64,000 nt of DNA from Rubellimicrobium sp. GTDB taxonomy: Bacteria > Pseudomonadota > Alphaproteobacteria > Rhodobacterales > Rhodobacteraceae. Shown here piece by piece: positions 25,335 through 33,897 of the stretch. Within the stretch, counting starts at the first letter, position 1. Every line of letters starts with the position of its first letter. The position numbers and the translations under genes were made by a program. Location of the stretch: positions 1 through 64,000 of the forward strand of contig JADYZU010000020.1 of NCBI GenBank assembly GCA_020852925.1, given 5' to 3'. The notes beneath the pieces are model-generated. The model saw only the letters and a program-made list of their open reading frames with translations, searched no databases and had not been told where the DNA came from.

Positions 25335-25954
25335 CAGTGAATCTCCTCTTGCGGGCCCTTGCCGCCCTCTTCCTCGTCACTGTCGTCCAGCACCTGCTGG
25401 ACCTCGTCAAACTGGGTCTCGTCGATGAGGCCGGCGTCCTTGCGACCCTTCAGCGCCTCGCGGATCAGATCGTCGGTCAGCACCAGCCGCGCATCCGAGA
25501 GCCATTCGAACTTCAGGCCGATGGTCGGTGTATCCGGGTGATCGTCGAGGGTGATGAGAACCTCGTCCTCCTCCACCCCGTCGAGCGTGCCCTTGAACCG
25601 GCGGCGACCGTCGATCAACTCCTCGGTCTCGATCTTCGCCACATGCCCGGCCCAGCGCGCGAAATCGCTCAGCCGGGTCAGCGGGCGGTCGATTCCCGGC
25701 GACGACACCTCGAGGGTATAGGCCTCGACAATCGGATCCTCCACGTCGAGAAGCGCCGAAACCGCGGTCGAGACCCTGGCGCAATCGTTGACATCCATGC
25801 TGCCGTCGGGGCGCTGCGCCATGATCTGAAGATGCGGATCGCGCCCGCCGGTCATGCGCAGCCGCACCAGTTCATAGCCCATGCCCTCGATCAGCGGGCG
25901 CACCAGATCGGCAATGCGCCGGTCGATGGCGGAGTGGGCGACAAGATCGGTCAT
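25334..25954 (-). CDS. rimP: ribosome maturation factor RimP
   Basis: RimP assists 30S subunit maturation. The 206-residue protein starts [20 protein letters not shown] and has the motifs [39 protein letters not shown] and [17 protein letters not shown]. The C-terminus is extended and acidic ([17 protein letters not shown]). I chose the ATG at 25954, which has GGAGGG 7-8 nt upstream; longer in-frame reading would run through the leader terminator. It is the first gene of the nusA operon. Confidence 0.94.
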   Translation of the reverse strand: MTDLVAHSAIDRRIADLVRPLIEGMGYELVRLRMTGGRDPHLQIMAQRPDGSMDVNDCARVSTAVSALLDVEDPIVEAYTLEVSSPGIDRPLTRLSDFARWAGHVAKIETEELIDGRRRFKGTLDGVEEDEVLITLDDHPDTPTIGLKFEWLSDARLVLTDDLIREALKGRKDAGLIDETQFDEVQQVLDDSDEEEGGKGPQEEIH

Positions 25955-25983
25955 CGGGTCCCTCCTGCGGGGGATGCGGGCAC

Positions 25984-26006
25984 AAAAAAACGGGCGCGCG
26001 GCCCGT
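25984..26006 (-). terminator. terminator-like hairpin in the rimP-nusA leader (possible attenuator)
   Basis: On the minus strand ACGGGC-CGCGC-GCCCGT is followed by seven T residues, a textbook intrinsic terminator. It lies 30-52 bp before the rimP ATG and downstream of the predicted promoter at 26061-26089. It could end read-through from the upstream gene, or act as an attenuator of the rimP-nusA-infB operon. Confidence 0.7.
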
Positions 26007-26060
26007 CGGAATTTCCGGTGGGCGCTGGGGGTGGAGACCAGCGCGCCGCTGTCAAGGGGG

Positions 26061-26089
26061 CATATAGGGCCCCAGGGCGCGCTTGGCAA
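26061..26089 (-). promoter_or_regulatory. predicted sigma-70 promoter of rimP-nusA-ylxR-infB
   Basis: Read on the minus strand, TTGCCA (26089-26084) and TATATG (26066-26061) are separated by exactly 17 nt. They match the -35 and -10 consensus at 5/6 and 4/6 positions. The resulting leader of about 100 nt would include a hairpin (GCGCTGG / CCAGCGC) followed by the terminator-like structure at 25984-26006. Confidence 0.55.
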
Positions 26090-26107
26090 GGGAAACCCGC
26101 GCAGGGT

Positions 26108-27217
26108 TCAGGCGAACCACCAGCGTTCGGCGATCCGGCCGGCATCCATCGCGCCGAGGGAGCCGATGCCGTCATGGCGCAACCGGTCATTGCAGGCCAG
26201 GGTAAAGGGCAGATGCGCGACATGCGGCCCCGTTTCCGGCCGCGCGCCCGGCACAAGCGTGTCCGCCCCCTGCCCATAGATCGCCCCGGCAATGCCGCCC
26301 GGCAGTCCCGCATAGGCGGGATGCGCGGCCATCACCGGCCCCGCCGGCGGCGCACCGGCAACCGGATCAAGCCCGGCCACGCTGGCGCCGGTCATGCCGG
26401 CGGCATCAAGGGCAATGCCGTGCGATCCGGTCCGGATGAGCCGCAGGTCACGGCGCCGCGCGATGGTGGCGCCTTCGGCAGGAAAATCCACCGCATCGAC
26501 ATGGCCAAGCAACAGCGCCGACGTGCGCGCGCGCGCTTCGGGCATGGGGCGCAGCACCACCGCGTCGAACCAGCCCGCGCGTCCGTCGCGCCAATGCCCC
26601 TCGACCCGGGTCAGGCGAAGCCTCTCGCCCGGATCGTGTTCGGCCAGACGATACAGCCCGGTCCCCACCCCGTCGAATCGCCCTTCGGGGGCGATGGTCA
26701 GATGCGGATCGGCAAGGAGCAGCGGGAAATTGGCGTCCGGCGCCGTCAATGTGAACCGCACCTGAAGCGGCCCCATGGCCCGCATGTCGGCGATCCGGTC
26801 GAGGATGGGCGTGGCGGGCGATCCCGCGCGGTGCAGCGCCAGCGATGCCGCCACGTCCGCCGCGCGCAGCGGCCGCCCGTCATGAAAGGAGACGCCCGCC
26901 CGCAGATGCACCGTCCAGACCGCAGCGCCAGCCGCAGGTTCCCAGGCGGTGGCGAGTTCCCCCACGAGTTCGCCAGCGGCGCTGATCTCGGTCAGGGTGT
27001 CATGGATCGCGCCTTGCGTGGCCACCCGCATGAAGCTGCCCTGCGCCAGCCGCGGATCCCAGGGCGCCTCCGGCCCCGACAGCCCAAGGCGCAACACCCC
27101 GCCCCGGCGATGCGCGGCCACCGGCATGCCCGAAGCCGACAGCACCCCCGCCAGCACCGCCGACGAGATGAGGCCCCGCCGGCTGATCCGCTGCAACTGG
27201 CTGTCGCGGACGGTCAT
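26108..27217 (-). CDS. short SBP_bac_5-type (peptide/nickel) substrate-binding protein, Tat-exported
   Basis: The 369-residue protein has a twin-arginine signal peptide (ISRRGLISSAVLAGVL). It then has the start of an extracellular solute-binding family 5 fold: GGVLRLGLSGPEAPWDPRL, VWTVHLRAGVSFHDGRPLRA and AADVAASLALHRAG. Usual members have about 500-540 residues, so this one is much shorter. Most of the second lobe seems reduced. There are no ABC permease or ATPase genes beside it. The ATG overlaps the pip stop by 4 bp (ATGA), so the two are translated together. It could be a soluble scavenging protein or a decayed one. Confidence 0.72.
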   Translation of the reverse strand: MTVRDSQLQRISRRGLISSAVLAGVLSASGMPVAAHRRGGVLRLGLSGPEAPWDPRLAQGSFMRVATQGAIHDTLTEISAAGELVGELATAWEPAAGAAVWTVHLRAGVSFHDGRPLRAADVAASLALHRAGSPATPILDRIADMRAMGPLQVRFTLTAPDANFPLLLADPHLTIAPEGRFDGVGTGLYRLAEHDPGERLRLTRVEGHWRDGRAGWFDAVVLRPMPEARARTSALLLGHVDAVDFPAEGATIARRRDLRLIRTGSHGIALDAAGMTGASVAGLDPVAGAPPAGPVMAAHPAYAGLPGGIAGAIYGQGADTLVPGARPETGPHVAHLPFTLACNDRLRHDGIGSLGAMDAGRIAERWWFA

Positions 27218-28194
27218 GCCCGCCCCTCCCGCGCCAGTTCGTCCACGGCGCGCACCAGTTCGGCGGTGATTCCCGGCTCGGACAGCGCGTGCCCGGCGCG
27301 TCCCACCATGCGCAACCGTCCCGCAGGCCAGCCCTGCGCCAATTGCCATGCGGCGCGCGGCGGGCAGATCATGTCGTAGCGGCCCTGCACGATGACGCCC
27401 GGTATGCGGGCGATCCGGTCCATCCGTGCCAGGATCCCGCGATCGGGCGGCAGAAAGACGCCGTTGGAGAAATAGTGGTTCTCGATCCGGGCAAAGGCCC
27501 GACAGTAATCCGGCGGCCCCTCGATCCAGAGTCCGTCCGAATCCATCGAGGCCAGCGCGTTTTCCCATCCCGCCCACAGCCGGGCAAAGCGGGTCTCGAC
27601 CGCCGGTTCGCCGCTGAACAGGCGCCGGTGATAGGCGGCGATCAGGTCGCCCTGTTCGTCGGGCGGGATCGGGTCGCTGAAGCGGGCCCAGACATCAGGC
27701 CAGAACGCCCCCGCGCCCCCGCCATAGAACCAGTCGAGTTCCTCGCGAGAGCCCAGGAAAACCCCGCGCAGCACCAGCGCGCGCACCCGGTCAGGGTGTT
27801 CCTGCGCATAGACGAGCGCAAGCGTCGCCCCCCAGCTTCCGCCGAAGACGACCCAGCTTTCGATGCCAAAGCGGCGGCGGATGCGTTCGATGTCCCCGAC
27901 CAGGTGCCAGGTGGTATTCGCCTCGACCGAGGCATGGGGCACCGACCGGCCGCATCCGCGCTGGTCGAACAGGATGATGTGCCAGCGCGTCGGATCGAAG
28001 TAGCGCCGCATCGCCGGCGAGATCCCGCCCCCCGGCCCGCCGTGCAGCACCACCACCGGAATGCCTTCGGGATTGCCGCACCGTTCCACATGCAGGCTGT
28101 GGCCATCGCCCACGTCGATCATGCTCCGTTCGAAAGGTTCGAACGGCGCGTAGAGGAACGGGTTGCAGAGCTTTTGTCCCGAGACCTTGTCCAT
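27214..28194 (-). CDS. pip: proline iminopeptidase
   Basis: The 326-residue alpha/beta hydrolase begins MDKVSGQKLCNPFLYAPFEP as in family S33 proline iminopeptidases. The oxyanion-hole region VVVLHGGPGGGISP, the DQRGCGRS motif and the nucleophile elbow GGSWGATLALVYAQEHP are all present. A C-terminal His lies in VGRAGHALSEP. It removes N-terminal proline from peptides in the cytoplasm. The start at 28194 matches the family N-terminus. A TATATA box sits 9 bp upstream, so the message may be nearly leaderless. It is coupled to the downstream binding protein gene. Confidence 0.93.
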   Translation of the reverse strand: MDKVSGQKLCNPFLYAPFEPFERSMIDVGDGHSLHVERCGNPEGIPVVVLHGGPGGGISPAMRRYFDPTRWHIILFDQRGCGRSVPHASVEANTTWHLVGDIERIRRRFGIESWVVFGGSWGATLALVYAQEHPDRVRALVLRGVFLGSREELDWFYGGGAGAFWPDVWARFSDPIPPDEQGDLIAAYHRRLFSGEPAVETRFARLWAGWENALASMDSDGLWIEGPPDYCRAFARIENHYFSNGVFLPPDRGILARMDRIARIPGVIVQGRYDMICPPRAAWQLAQGWPAGRLRMVGRAGHALSEPGITAELVRAVDELAREGRA

Positions 28195-28254
28195 GAATCG
28201 TCTATATAGCGTGAAGCGGCCCGGTGCCACGCCGAGAATGAAGGAGAGAAAGCC

Positions 28255-28992
28255 ATGACCACGAACACCGTCGATCCCGCCGAGGTCGCCAAGTTCGAGG
28301 CGATGGCCGCCGACTGGTGGGATCCGCGGGGCAAGTTCCGTCCGCTGCACATGATGAATCCCTGCCGGCTCGACTACATCACCCGGCAGATTGCGGCCGA
28401 GTTCGACCGTGACCTTGCCACGGCGCTGCCGTTCGCGGGGCTGCGCATCCTCGATATCGGTTGTGGTGGCGGGCTCTTGTGCGAACCGATGGCGCGGCTG
28501 GGCGCGAGTGTGGTCGGGGTCGATGCCGCCGAACGCAACATCCCCGTCGCCCGCATCCACGCCGCGCAATCCGGCCTTGCGATCGACTATCGCCACGGCA
28601 CCGCCGAGGTGCTGGCTGCTGCGGGCGAGGTGTTCGACGTGGTCCTGAACATGGAAGTGGTCGAGCATGTGTCTGACCCGCTGGCCTATCTGACCGCCTG
28701 CCACGACCTGCTCAGGCCCGGCGGCCTTCACATCTGTTCGACGCTGAACCGGAACGCGAAGAGCTGGCTCTTTGCCATTGTCGGCGCCGAACATGTAGCG
28801 CGCTGGCTGCCCCGGGGAACGCACGACTGGGCCAGGTTCATCACCCCGGACGAATTGTTCGCCCTGCTGTCGCGCGCGGGCCTGCGGCCGGTGGACCGCA
28901 AGGGGATGGTCCTTGATTTCCTGCGCCGCGAATGGGTGCTGTCGGACCGGGATCTGTCGGTGAACTACGTCACGGCGGCGTTGCGCCCCTGA
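28255..28992 (+). CDS. ubiG: ubiquinone biosynthesis O-methyltransferase UbiG
   Basis: UbiG performs both O-methylation steps in ubiquinone synthesis. The 245-residue protein shows the N-terminal [19 protein letters not shown] motif, which is diagnostic for UbiG. The SAM-binding [16 protein letters not shown] (about residues 65-80) and [15 protein letters not shown] follow. A clear GGAG site lies before the ATG. It diverges from pip with 60 bp between the start codons. Its last 28 bp overlap the convergent MarR gene. Confidence 0.95.
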   Translation: MTTNTVDPAEVAKFEAMAADWWDPRGKFRPLHMMNPCRLDYITRQIAAEFDRDLATALPFAGLRILDIGCGGGLLCEPMARLGASVVGVDAAERNIPVARIHAAQSGLAIDYRHGTAEVLAAAGEVFDVVLNMEVVEHVSDPLAYLTACHDLLRPGGLHICSTLNRNAKSWLFAIVGAEHVARWLPRGTHDWARFITPDELFALLSRAGLRPVDRKGMVLDFLRREWVLSDRDLSVNYVTAALRP

Positions 28993-29438
28993 TCTTCCTG
29001 CATCAGCAGGCGCATGCGCAGGTCGCGCATGACCGGCAGCGCCGCGCGCAGCCTGTCGGCCCCGATCCGCGCCACCATGTCGCCGATCAGCGGCAGGATC
29101 GCCGCCACCGCATCGTCGCGCGCCGCCAGGCCCGCGCCGCTCAGCGCCACCAGTTTGCGCCGCGCATCGTCCCAGTCGGGGCGCACATGGATCCAGCCCG
29201 CGCGCTCCAGCCGCGCCAGCGTGTTGCTCATCGCCCCGCGGGTGACATGGAAGGTGCGCGCCAGTTGCGCTGGGGTGCGTTCGTTCCCGACATGGGCCAG
29301 GTGGTTCAGCACCGAAAACTGTGACAGTTCCATCCCCTGCGGCAAGACGCGGTCAAGCGCGCCCCGCACGAGCTGATCGACGGCGAGGATTTCGCTGATG
29401 AAGGTGACAGCCAGATTGTCCGATGGCCGCTCTCGCAT
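28965..29438 (-). CDS. MarR family transcriptional regulator
   Basis: The 157-residue protein has a winged helix-turn-helix in the middle ([20 protein letters not shown], then [20 protein letters not shown]) and helical ends, as in MarR-family repressors. The ATG at 29438 overlaps the stop of the upstream nitrilase gene (TGATG); a GTG one codon earlier is the alternative. It is the last gene of a comF-grxC-nitrilase-marR run, and its end overlaps ubiG from the other strand by 28 bp. Its targets and ligand are unknown. Confidence 0.9.
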   Translation of the reverse strand: MRERPSDNLAVTFISEILAVDQLVRGALDRVLPQGMELSQFSVLNHLAHVGNERTPAQLARTFHVTRGAMSNTLARLERAGWIHVRPDWDDARRKLVALSGAGLAARDDAVAAILPLIGDMVARIGADRLRAALPVMRDLRMRLLMQEDQGRNAAVT

Positions 29439-30271
29439 CACGGGCCCGTGAACGGGCGGTCGTGGATCAGCGCCGGGATGCGCCGCCGCGCCTCATCGAC
29501 CTGCGCCAGATCGAGATCGACCAGCGTGACGCCCGGCCCCTCGCCCGCGTCGGCCAGGACATCGCCCCAGGGCGACACCGCCAGGGAATGGCCCCAGGTG
29601 CGCCGCTCCGGCCCGTCAACCGTGCGCGGATGGATGCCGGTCTGCGCCGCGGCGAGGACAAAGGCCCCCGTCTCGATCGCGCGGGCGCGCAACAGCACCT
29701 CCCAGTGGGCACGGCCGGTGGGCACGGTAAAGGCCGAGGGGCCCAGGACGATCTGCGCCCCCGCCTGTGCCAGCGCGCGGTGCAGATGGGCAAAGCGCAG
29801 GTCGTAGCAGATGGTCAGGCCGATGCGGGCCAGCGGCGTGTCCACCACCACCGCCCGGTCGCCCGGACGGAAGGCGGCCGATTCGGCATAGTGCTCGCCC
29901 TGCCCCAGCGCCACGTCGAACATGTGAATCTTGTCGTAGTGCGCGGCAATCGCCCCGGTCGGGTCGATGAGAAAGCTGCGGTTGGCGAATCGCCCGTCCG
30001 CATCGCCGCTGCGCAACCCGAGCGAACCGATCGACAGCCAGACGCCGTGCCGCGCGGCCTCTTCGCGCAGGCCGGCAAGGGTCTCGTCCCCGGCTTCGGC
30101 GCGCAGGACCGCGGCCTGATGGGCGCGGTTCGAGGTCACGCAATTGGCGTTCTCGGGCGTGCAGATCAGGTCCGCCCCGCCAGCCACTGCCTGCGCGATC
30201 ATGCTGCGCATCGCGGCAAGGTTCGTCCCCGGATCGTCCGAGGACGACATCTGCACCAGCGCCGCCCTCAT
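29438..30271 (-). CDS. carbon-nitrogen hydrolase (Nit1-like, nitrilase superfamily)
   Basis: The 277-residue protein carries the nitrilase catalytic triad: Glu40 (CTPENAN), Lys114 (HYDKIHMFDV) and Cys155 (GLTICYDLRF). The overall order fits Nit1/Nit-type amidases, which repair deaminated glutathione or hydrolyse small omega-amides. It overlaps grxC by 4 bp, which supports a glutathione-related role because glutaredoxin uses glutathione. The exact substrate is not proven by sequence. Confidence 0.9.
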   Translation of the reverse strand: MRAALVQMSSSDDPGTNLAAMRSMIAQAVAGGADLICTPENANCVTSNRAHQAAVLRAEAGDETLAGLREEAARHGVWLSIGSLGLRSGDADGRFANRSFLIDPTGAIAAHYDKIHMFDVALGQGEHYAESAAFRPGDRAVVVDTPLARIGLTICYDLRFAHLHRALAQAGAQIVLGPSAFTVPTGRAHWEVLLRARAIETGAFVLAAAQTGIHPRTVDGPERRTWGHSLAVSPWGDVLADAGEGPGVTLVDLDLAQVDEARRRIPALIHDRPFTGP

Positions 30272-30525
30272 GCCGCAAGCATGGGATCAAGCTTGCCCGC
30301 GCGGTCGAGAGCGTGCAGATCGTCGCTGCCGCCGACATGACGCCCGCCGATGAACACCTGCGGCACCGTGCGCCGCCCGTTCGCGCGTTCAAGCATTTCA
30401 CGCAGACGGTCTGGCGCCTTTTCGACATCGTATTCGGTGAAGGTCACGCCCTTGCTGGTCAGCAGGCGCTTGGCTGCGTGGCAATAGCCGCACCACGAAC
30501 GGGTGTAGATTTCGACGGCAGGCAT
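30268..30525 (-). CDS. grxC: glutaredoxin 3
   Basis: This small 85-residue dithiol glutaredoxin has the active site CGYC (C12-C15) in YTRSWCGYCHAAK. It also has the glutathione-binding motifs RTVPQVFIGGRHVGGSDDL. It reduces protein disulfides and ribonucleotide reductase using glutathione. The ATG at 30525 gives the usual N-terminus; 8 extra in-frame codons upstream are not conserved. The gene lies 30 bp after comF and overlaps the nitrilase gene by 4 bp. Confidence 0.95.
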   Translation of the reverse strand: MPAVEIYTRSWCGYCHAAKRLLTSKGVTFTEYDVEKAPDRLREMLERANGRRTVPQVFIGGRHVGGSDDLHALDRAGKLDPMLAA

Positions 30526-30555
30526 CTGATGGTCCCCACTGGAATCCATCCCAAT

Positions 30556-31281
30556 CTAGGCATCTTTCGCCGCCCGGGCCAGCACCTGCACGCAAACCTC
30601 CGATGCGCCGGCTGCAAGGGCGGCGCTGGCGGCGGCGGCCAGCGTCGCGCCGGAGGTCATCACGTCATCGACCAGCAGGACCGGCCGCCCGGCAAGGCGG
30701 GCGGCGTGGCGCGGATGCACACGGATCGCATCGCTCAGCGCGGCAAAGCGGGCCTCGCGCGAATGTCCCTCAAGCGGGCGGGTCGCGCGGCTGCGCAACA
30801 GCGCATCGGGCACATGCGGCAACCCCGCCACCCGTGCCAGCCGCGCCGCAAGCAGGGCCGCCTGATTGTAGCGCCGTCGCAAGAGGCGCCATCGGTGCAG
30901 CGGCACCGGCACCACGATCATCCCCGGCCGGATCAGCGGTGCCGCCGCCTGCGCCATCCACACGCCGGCCGAACGCGCCAGATCGGTCCGGTCGCCATGC
31001 TTGAGCGCGAGAACAAGGTGCCGCCCGGTATCGCGGTAAAGAAACACCGCGCGCCCCTGTGCCCAGGGCCGCGCGATGGTCATGCAGTCGTCGCACAGCA
31101 CCTGTTCGCCGCGATCGTCGCCGGGAAGGGGGACACCGCATTGATTGCAGGTCAGACCGCCGATGAAGTGCGAATCGCGCCAGCACGCCCCGCACAGCGC
31201 GAATTCCTCCCCGGTCAACCCGCCGCAGTTCACGCATTGCGGCGGATAGATCGCACGGATCACGCTTTGCAACCTGCCCAT
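30556..31281 (-). CDS. ComF family protein (zinc ribbon plus phosphoribosyltransferase domain)
   Basis: The 241-residue protein has N-terminal double zinc-ribbon cysteines (CVNCGG, CGACW, CNQCG, CDDC). A type I phosphoribosyltransferase domain follows, with the PRPP-binding motif VLLVDDVMTSGATL. ComF-like proteins take part in DNA uptake and processing in competent bacteria, but the role in alphaproteobacteria is less clear. The start at 31281 lies only 21 bp from the start of the divergent methyltransferase gene, so the promoters must overlap coding DNA. Confidence 0.9.
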   Translation of the reverse strand: MGRLQSVIRAIYPPQCVNCGGLTGEEFALCGACWRDSHFIGGLTCNQCGVPLPGDDRGEQVLCDDCMTIARPWAQGRAVFLYRDTGRHLVLALKHGDRTDLARSAGVWMAQAAAPLIRPGMIVVPVPLHRWRLLRRRYNQAALLAARLARVAGLPHVPDALLRSRATRPLEGHSREARFAALSDAIRVHPRHAARLAGRPVLLVDDVMTSGATLAAAASAALAAGASEVCVQVLARAAKDA

Positions 31282-31295
31282 TTTACGCCTATCTC
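31267..31295 (+). promoter_or_regulatory. predicted promoter of the divergent methyltransferase gene (leaderless)
   Basis: TTGCAA (31267-31272) and TATCTC (31290-31295) are spaced by 17 nt. They would start transcription near 31302, right at the ATG at 31303. The promoter lies across the first codons of comF on the other strand. No ribosome site precedes the ATG, so a leaderless message is likely. Confidence 0.4.
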
Positions 31296-31302
31296 CCCCA
31301 TC

Positions 31303-32127
31303 ATGCCTGCGCCCGCCCGCCTGACCGACCGCTCCGCCCTTGCCCGCAACCGCGCCCGCGCCCGGCGCGCGCCGGCGACGTTCCTGCGCGAGGAAGTGAT
31401 TGCCGAGGTTCAGGAAAGCCTCGCCGAGGTTAACAGAACCTTTACGGCGCCGGCGCTCGTCAGCCCCTTTCCCGAACTCTGGGCCAGCGTCCTGCCCGGC
31501 GCCACCTGCGTGCCCGACGACGAAATCCTGCCCCTTGCCCCCGGGGCGCATGATCTGGTGATCCACGACCTCTGCCTGCACTGGTCCGAGGATCCGGTCG
31601 GCCAACTCGTGCAGGCGCGTCATGCCCTTCGTCCCGATGGCCTGCTCATCGCCACGCTGTTCGCGGGGCAGACCCTGCACGAACTGCGCACCGCGCTGGC
31701 CGAGGCCGAGACTTCCGTCACCGGCGGGCTGTCGCCGCGCGTCGCCCCGATGGGCGAGATCCGCGACCTTGGCGCCCTGCTGCAACGCGCGGGCCTTGCC
31801 CTGCCGGTGGCGGATGGCATCACCCGCACCGTCAGTTATGCCAGCGCGCTGCACCTGATGCACGACCTGCGCGCCATGGGAGAGGGCAATGCCCTTGCCC
31901 ATCGGCTGCGCCACCCGACCCGCCGCGCGGTGATCGCCGCCGCCGCCGCGATCTATGCCGGGCATTTCGGACAGGATGGCCGCATCCCTGCCAGTTTCGA
32001 GGTGGTGACCCTGACCGGCTGGGCGCCGCACCCGGACCAGCAACAGCCGCTGCGCCCCGGATCGGCGCGGATCCGGCTGGCCGAGGCGCTGGGCGTGACC
32101 GAAACCCCGCTGAAACCGGGCCAATGA
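31303..32127 (+). CDS. SAM-dependent methyltransferase, BioC/NDUFAF5-like
   Basis: The 274-residue protein begins with an Arg/Ala-rich stretch (RSALARNRARARRAP). It then has the methyltransferase-like core with LVIHDLCLHWSEDPVGQLVQ and RHALRPDGLLIATLFAG. This resembles the family of BioC-like enzymes that includes the complex I assembly factor NDUFAF5, which modifies an arginine in the NADH dehydrogenase. The classical GxGxG motif is not obvious, so the call is by the overall pattern. The gene overlaps nothing at its start but has no ribosome site. Its stop codon is 29 bp before the hemH start. Confidence 0.72.
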   Translation: MPAPARLTDRSALARNRARARRAPATFLREEVIAEVQESLAEVNRTFTAPALVSPFPELWASVLPGATCVPDDEILPLAPGAHDLVIHDLCLHWSEDPVGQLVQARHALRPDGLLIATLFAGQTLHELRTALAEAETSVTGGLSPRVAPMGEIRDLGALLQRAGLALPVADGITRTVSYASALHLMHDLRAMGEGNALAHRLRHPTRRAVIAAAAAIYAGHFGQDGRIPASFEVVTLTGWAPHPDQQQPLRPGSARIRLAEALGVTETPLKPGQ

Positions 32128-32156
32128 CCAGGGCCAGGGACGGAAAGGACGCGCGA

Positions 32157-33191
32157 ATGACCGCCAGAGACCACCTCCCTGCGGGCCACCCGGACGCAAG
32201 GCACGGCCGGATCGGGGTTCTCATCGGCAATCTCGGCACCCCGGACAGCCCTGACTACTGGCCGATGCGGCGCTATCTGTCACAGTTCCTGTCCGACAAG
32301 CGCGTGGTCGATTATCCGGCGTGGAAATGGCAGCCGATCCTGCAACTCATCATCCTGACCCGCCGCCCGCGTGCCTCGGGGGCGAACTACCGGCTGATCT
32401 GGAACGAGGAACGGAACGAAAGCCCGCTTCTCACCATCACCCGCGCCCAGACCGAGGCGATCCGCGCCGCGCTGTCGGCCGACTATGGCGACCGGGTTCT
32501 GGTCGATTTCTGCATGCGCTACGGCAATCCGTCGACCGCAAGCCGCGTGCGCGCGCTGATCGAGGCGGGTTGCGACCGCATCCTGTTCTTCCCGCTTTAT
32601 CCGCAGTATTCGAGTGCGACCACCGCCACCGCCAATGACGAACTGTTCCGCGCGCTCATGCAGGGAAAACGGCAGCCTGCGGTGCGCACGGTCGGGCCCT
32701 ATCTGGACGATCCGGCCTATGTCGCCGCGCTCACCGCCTCGGTCGAGCGGGCGTTCGAGGGGCGTGATCCGCCCGAACGCCTCATCTGTTCCTATCACGG
32801 TCTGCCCGAACGGTTTCTGGGCGAGGGCGACCCCTATCATTGCCATTGCCTCAAGACCACGCGCCTTCTGCGCGAGGGGTTGGGATGGTCCGGGGAACAG
32901 GTCGTCACCACCTTCCAGTCGCGCTTTGGCCGCGAGGAGTGGCTGAAGCCCTATACCGTCGAGGAGGTCGCGCGCCTTGCCCGCGCAGGGGTGCGGCGCA
33001 TCGCCGTGGTGGCGCCCGCCTTTGCCGCCGACTGCATCGAGACACTCGAGGAAATCCGCGGCGAGATCCGCCATGCGTTCGAGGCGGCCGGGGGCGAGGA
33101 ATTCACCTACATCCCCTGCCTCAACGACGATGCGGCGCATGTCGCGGCATTGGCCGGCATCATCCGCAGCAACCTGGCCGGCTGGATCTGA
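32157..33191 (+). CDS. hemH: ferrochelatase
   Basis: Ferrochelatase inserts iron into protoporphyrin IX, the last step of haem synthesis. The 344-residue protein shows IGVLIGNLGTPDSPDYWPMR, FFPLYPQYSSATTATAND, the catalytic-His motif SYHGLPERFLGEGDPYHCHC, and FQSRFGREEWLKPYT. I chose the ATG at 32157, which has AAAGGA 7 nt upstream; an in-frame ATG at 32124 overlaps the previous stop. With hemW and hemJ also in this window, three haem genes lie within 30 kb, although not in one operon. Confidence 0.96.
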   Translation: MTARDHLPAGHPDARHGRIGVLIGNLGTPDSPDYWPMRRYLSQFLSDKRVVDYPAWKWQPILQLIILTRRPRASGANYRLIWNEERNESPLLTITRAQTEAIRAALSADYGDRVLVDFCMRYGNPSTASRVRALIEAGCDRILFFPLYPQYSSATTATANDELFRALMQGKRQPAVRTVGPYLDDPAYVAALTASVERAFEGRDPPERLICSYHGLPERFLGEGDPYHCHCLKTTRLLREGLGWSGEQVVTTFQSRFGREEWLKPYTVEEVARLARAGVRRIAVVAPAFAADCIETLEEIRGEIRHAFEAAGGEEFTYIPCLNDDAAHVAALAGIIRSNLAGWI

Positions 33192-33201
33192 CCGGCCCCG
33201 G

Positions 33202-33792
33202 TCAGATCAGCAGAACCTGCGTGCCGATCTTCACCAGATCGTAAAGCCGGATCGCATGTTCGTTATACATGCCGATGCAGCCGTCGGACGACCGCCGCCC
33301 GATCTTGCGCGTGTCCTGCGTGCCGTGCAGCAGGTAGGCCGGCCAGGTCAGATACATCGCCCGCGCGCCCAGCGGATTGAGGGGATCGCCCCCTTCGATC
33401 ACCGTGGGCCAGTCGGGAAAGCGCGACAGCATCGAGGGCGTCGGCCGCCAGGTCGGCCATTCGGCCTTGCGCACCACCTCGGTGCGACCGCGACGGGTCA
33501 ATTCCTCGGTGCGGGGCACCGACGTGGGTTGAAGCAGGTAGATGCTTTCGTCCTCGGACCAGAAATGCAGCGCGCGCGCCTCGGTGTCGCACAGGATGGC
33601 GCCGTTGCGCAGGTCAGGGAAATGCGCGCGCCAGTCGCGCATCTGAAGCCCCGAGGTGTTGCGCGCCACCGAATCACCCTCGGCCTCGATCGCGCCTGCG
33701 GTCCCCTGCGCCATGGCGCTACCGGCAACGCCGGCCGCGGCGACCGCGGCCGAAGTGAAAAGGAAATCGCGGCGCTTCATCGCCTGGCGCAT
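33202..33792 (-). CDS. L,D-transpeptidase family protein (YkuD domain), Tat-exported
   Basis: The 196-residue protein has a twin-arginine signal (KRRDFLFTSAAVAAAG) and a YkuD catalytic domain. The catalytic motif is LLHGTQDTRKIGRRSSDGCI (H156, C172). Such enzymes make 3-3 peptidoglycan cross-links or attach proteins to peptidoglycan in the periplasm. The ATG at 33792 has GGAGG 7 nt upstream. It closely resembles the neighbour at 33898-34503 and ends with the same GTQVLLI, so the pair arose by duplication. Convergent with hemH, 10 bp apart. Confidence 0.93.
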   Translation of the reverse strand: MRQAMKRRDFLFTSAAVAAAGVAGSAMAQGTAGAIEAEGDSVARNTSGLQMRDWRAHFPDLRNGAILCDTEARALHFWSEDESIYLLQPTSVPRTEELTRRGRTEVVRKAEWPTWRPTPSMLSRFPDWPTVIEGGDPLNPLGARAMYLTWPAYLLHGTQDTRKIGRRSSDGCIGMYNEHAIRLYDLVKIGTQVLLI

Positions 33793-33897
33793 GGTCCTGC
33801 CTCCGTCTTTCGAATCGGCGGGACCATGCCCAGACCGGGCCGGGGGGGCAACATTGGGCCGGATAAGAAATCCGTGATGTGTCGCCCCGGTCCCGCC

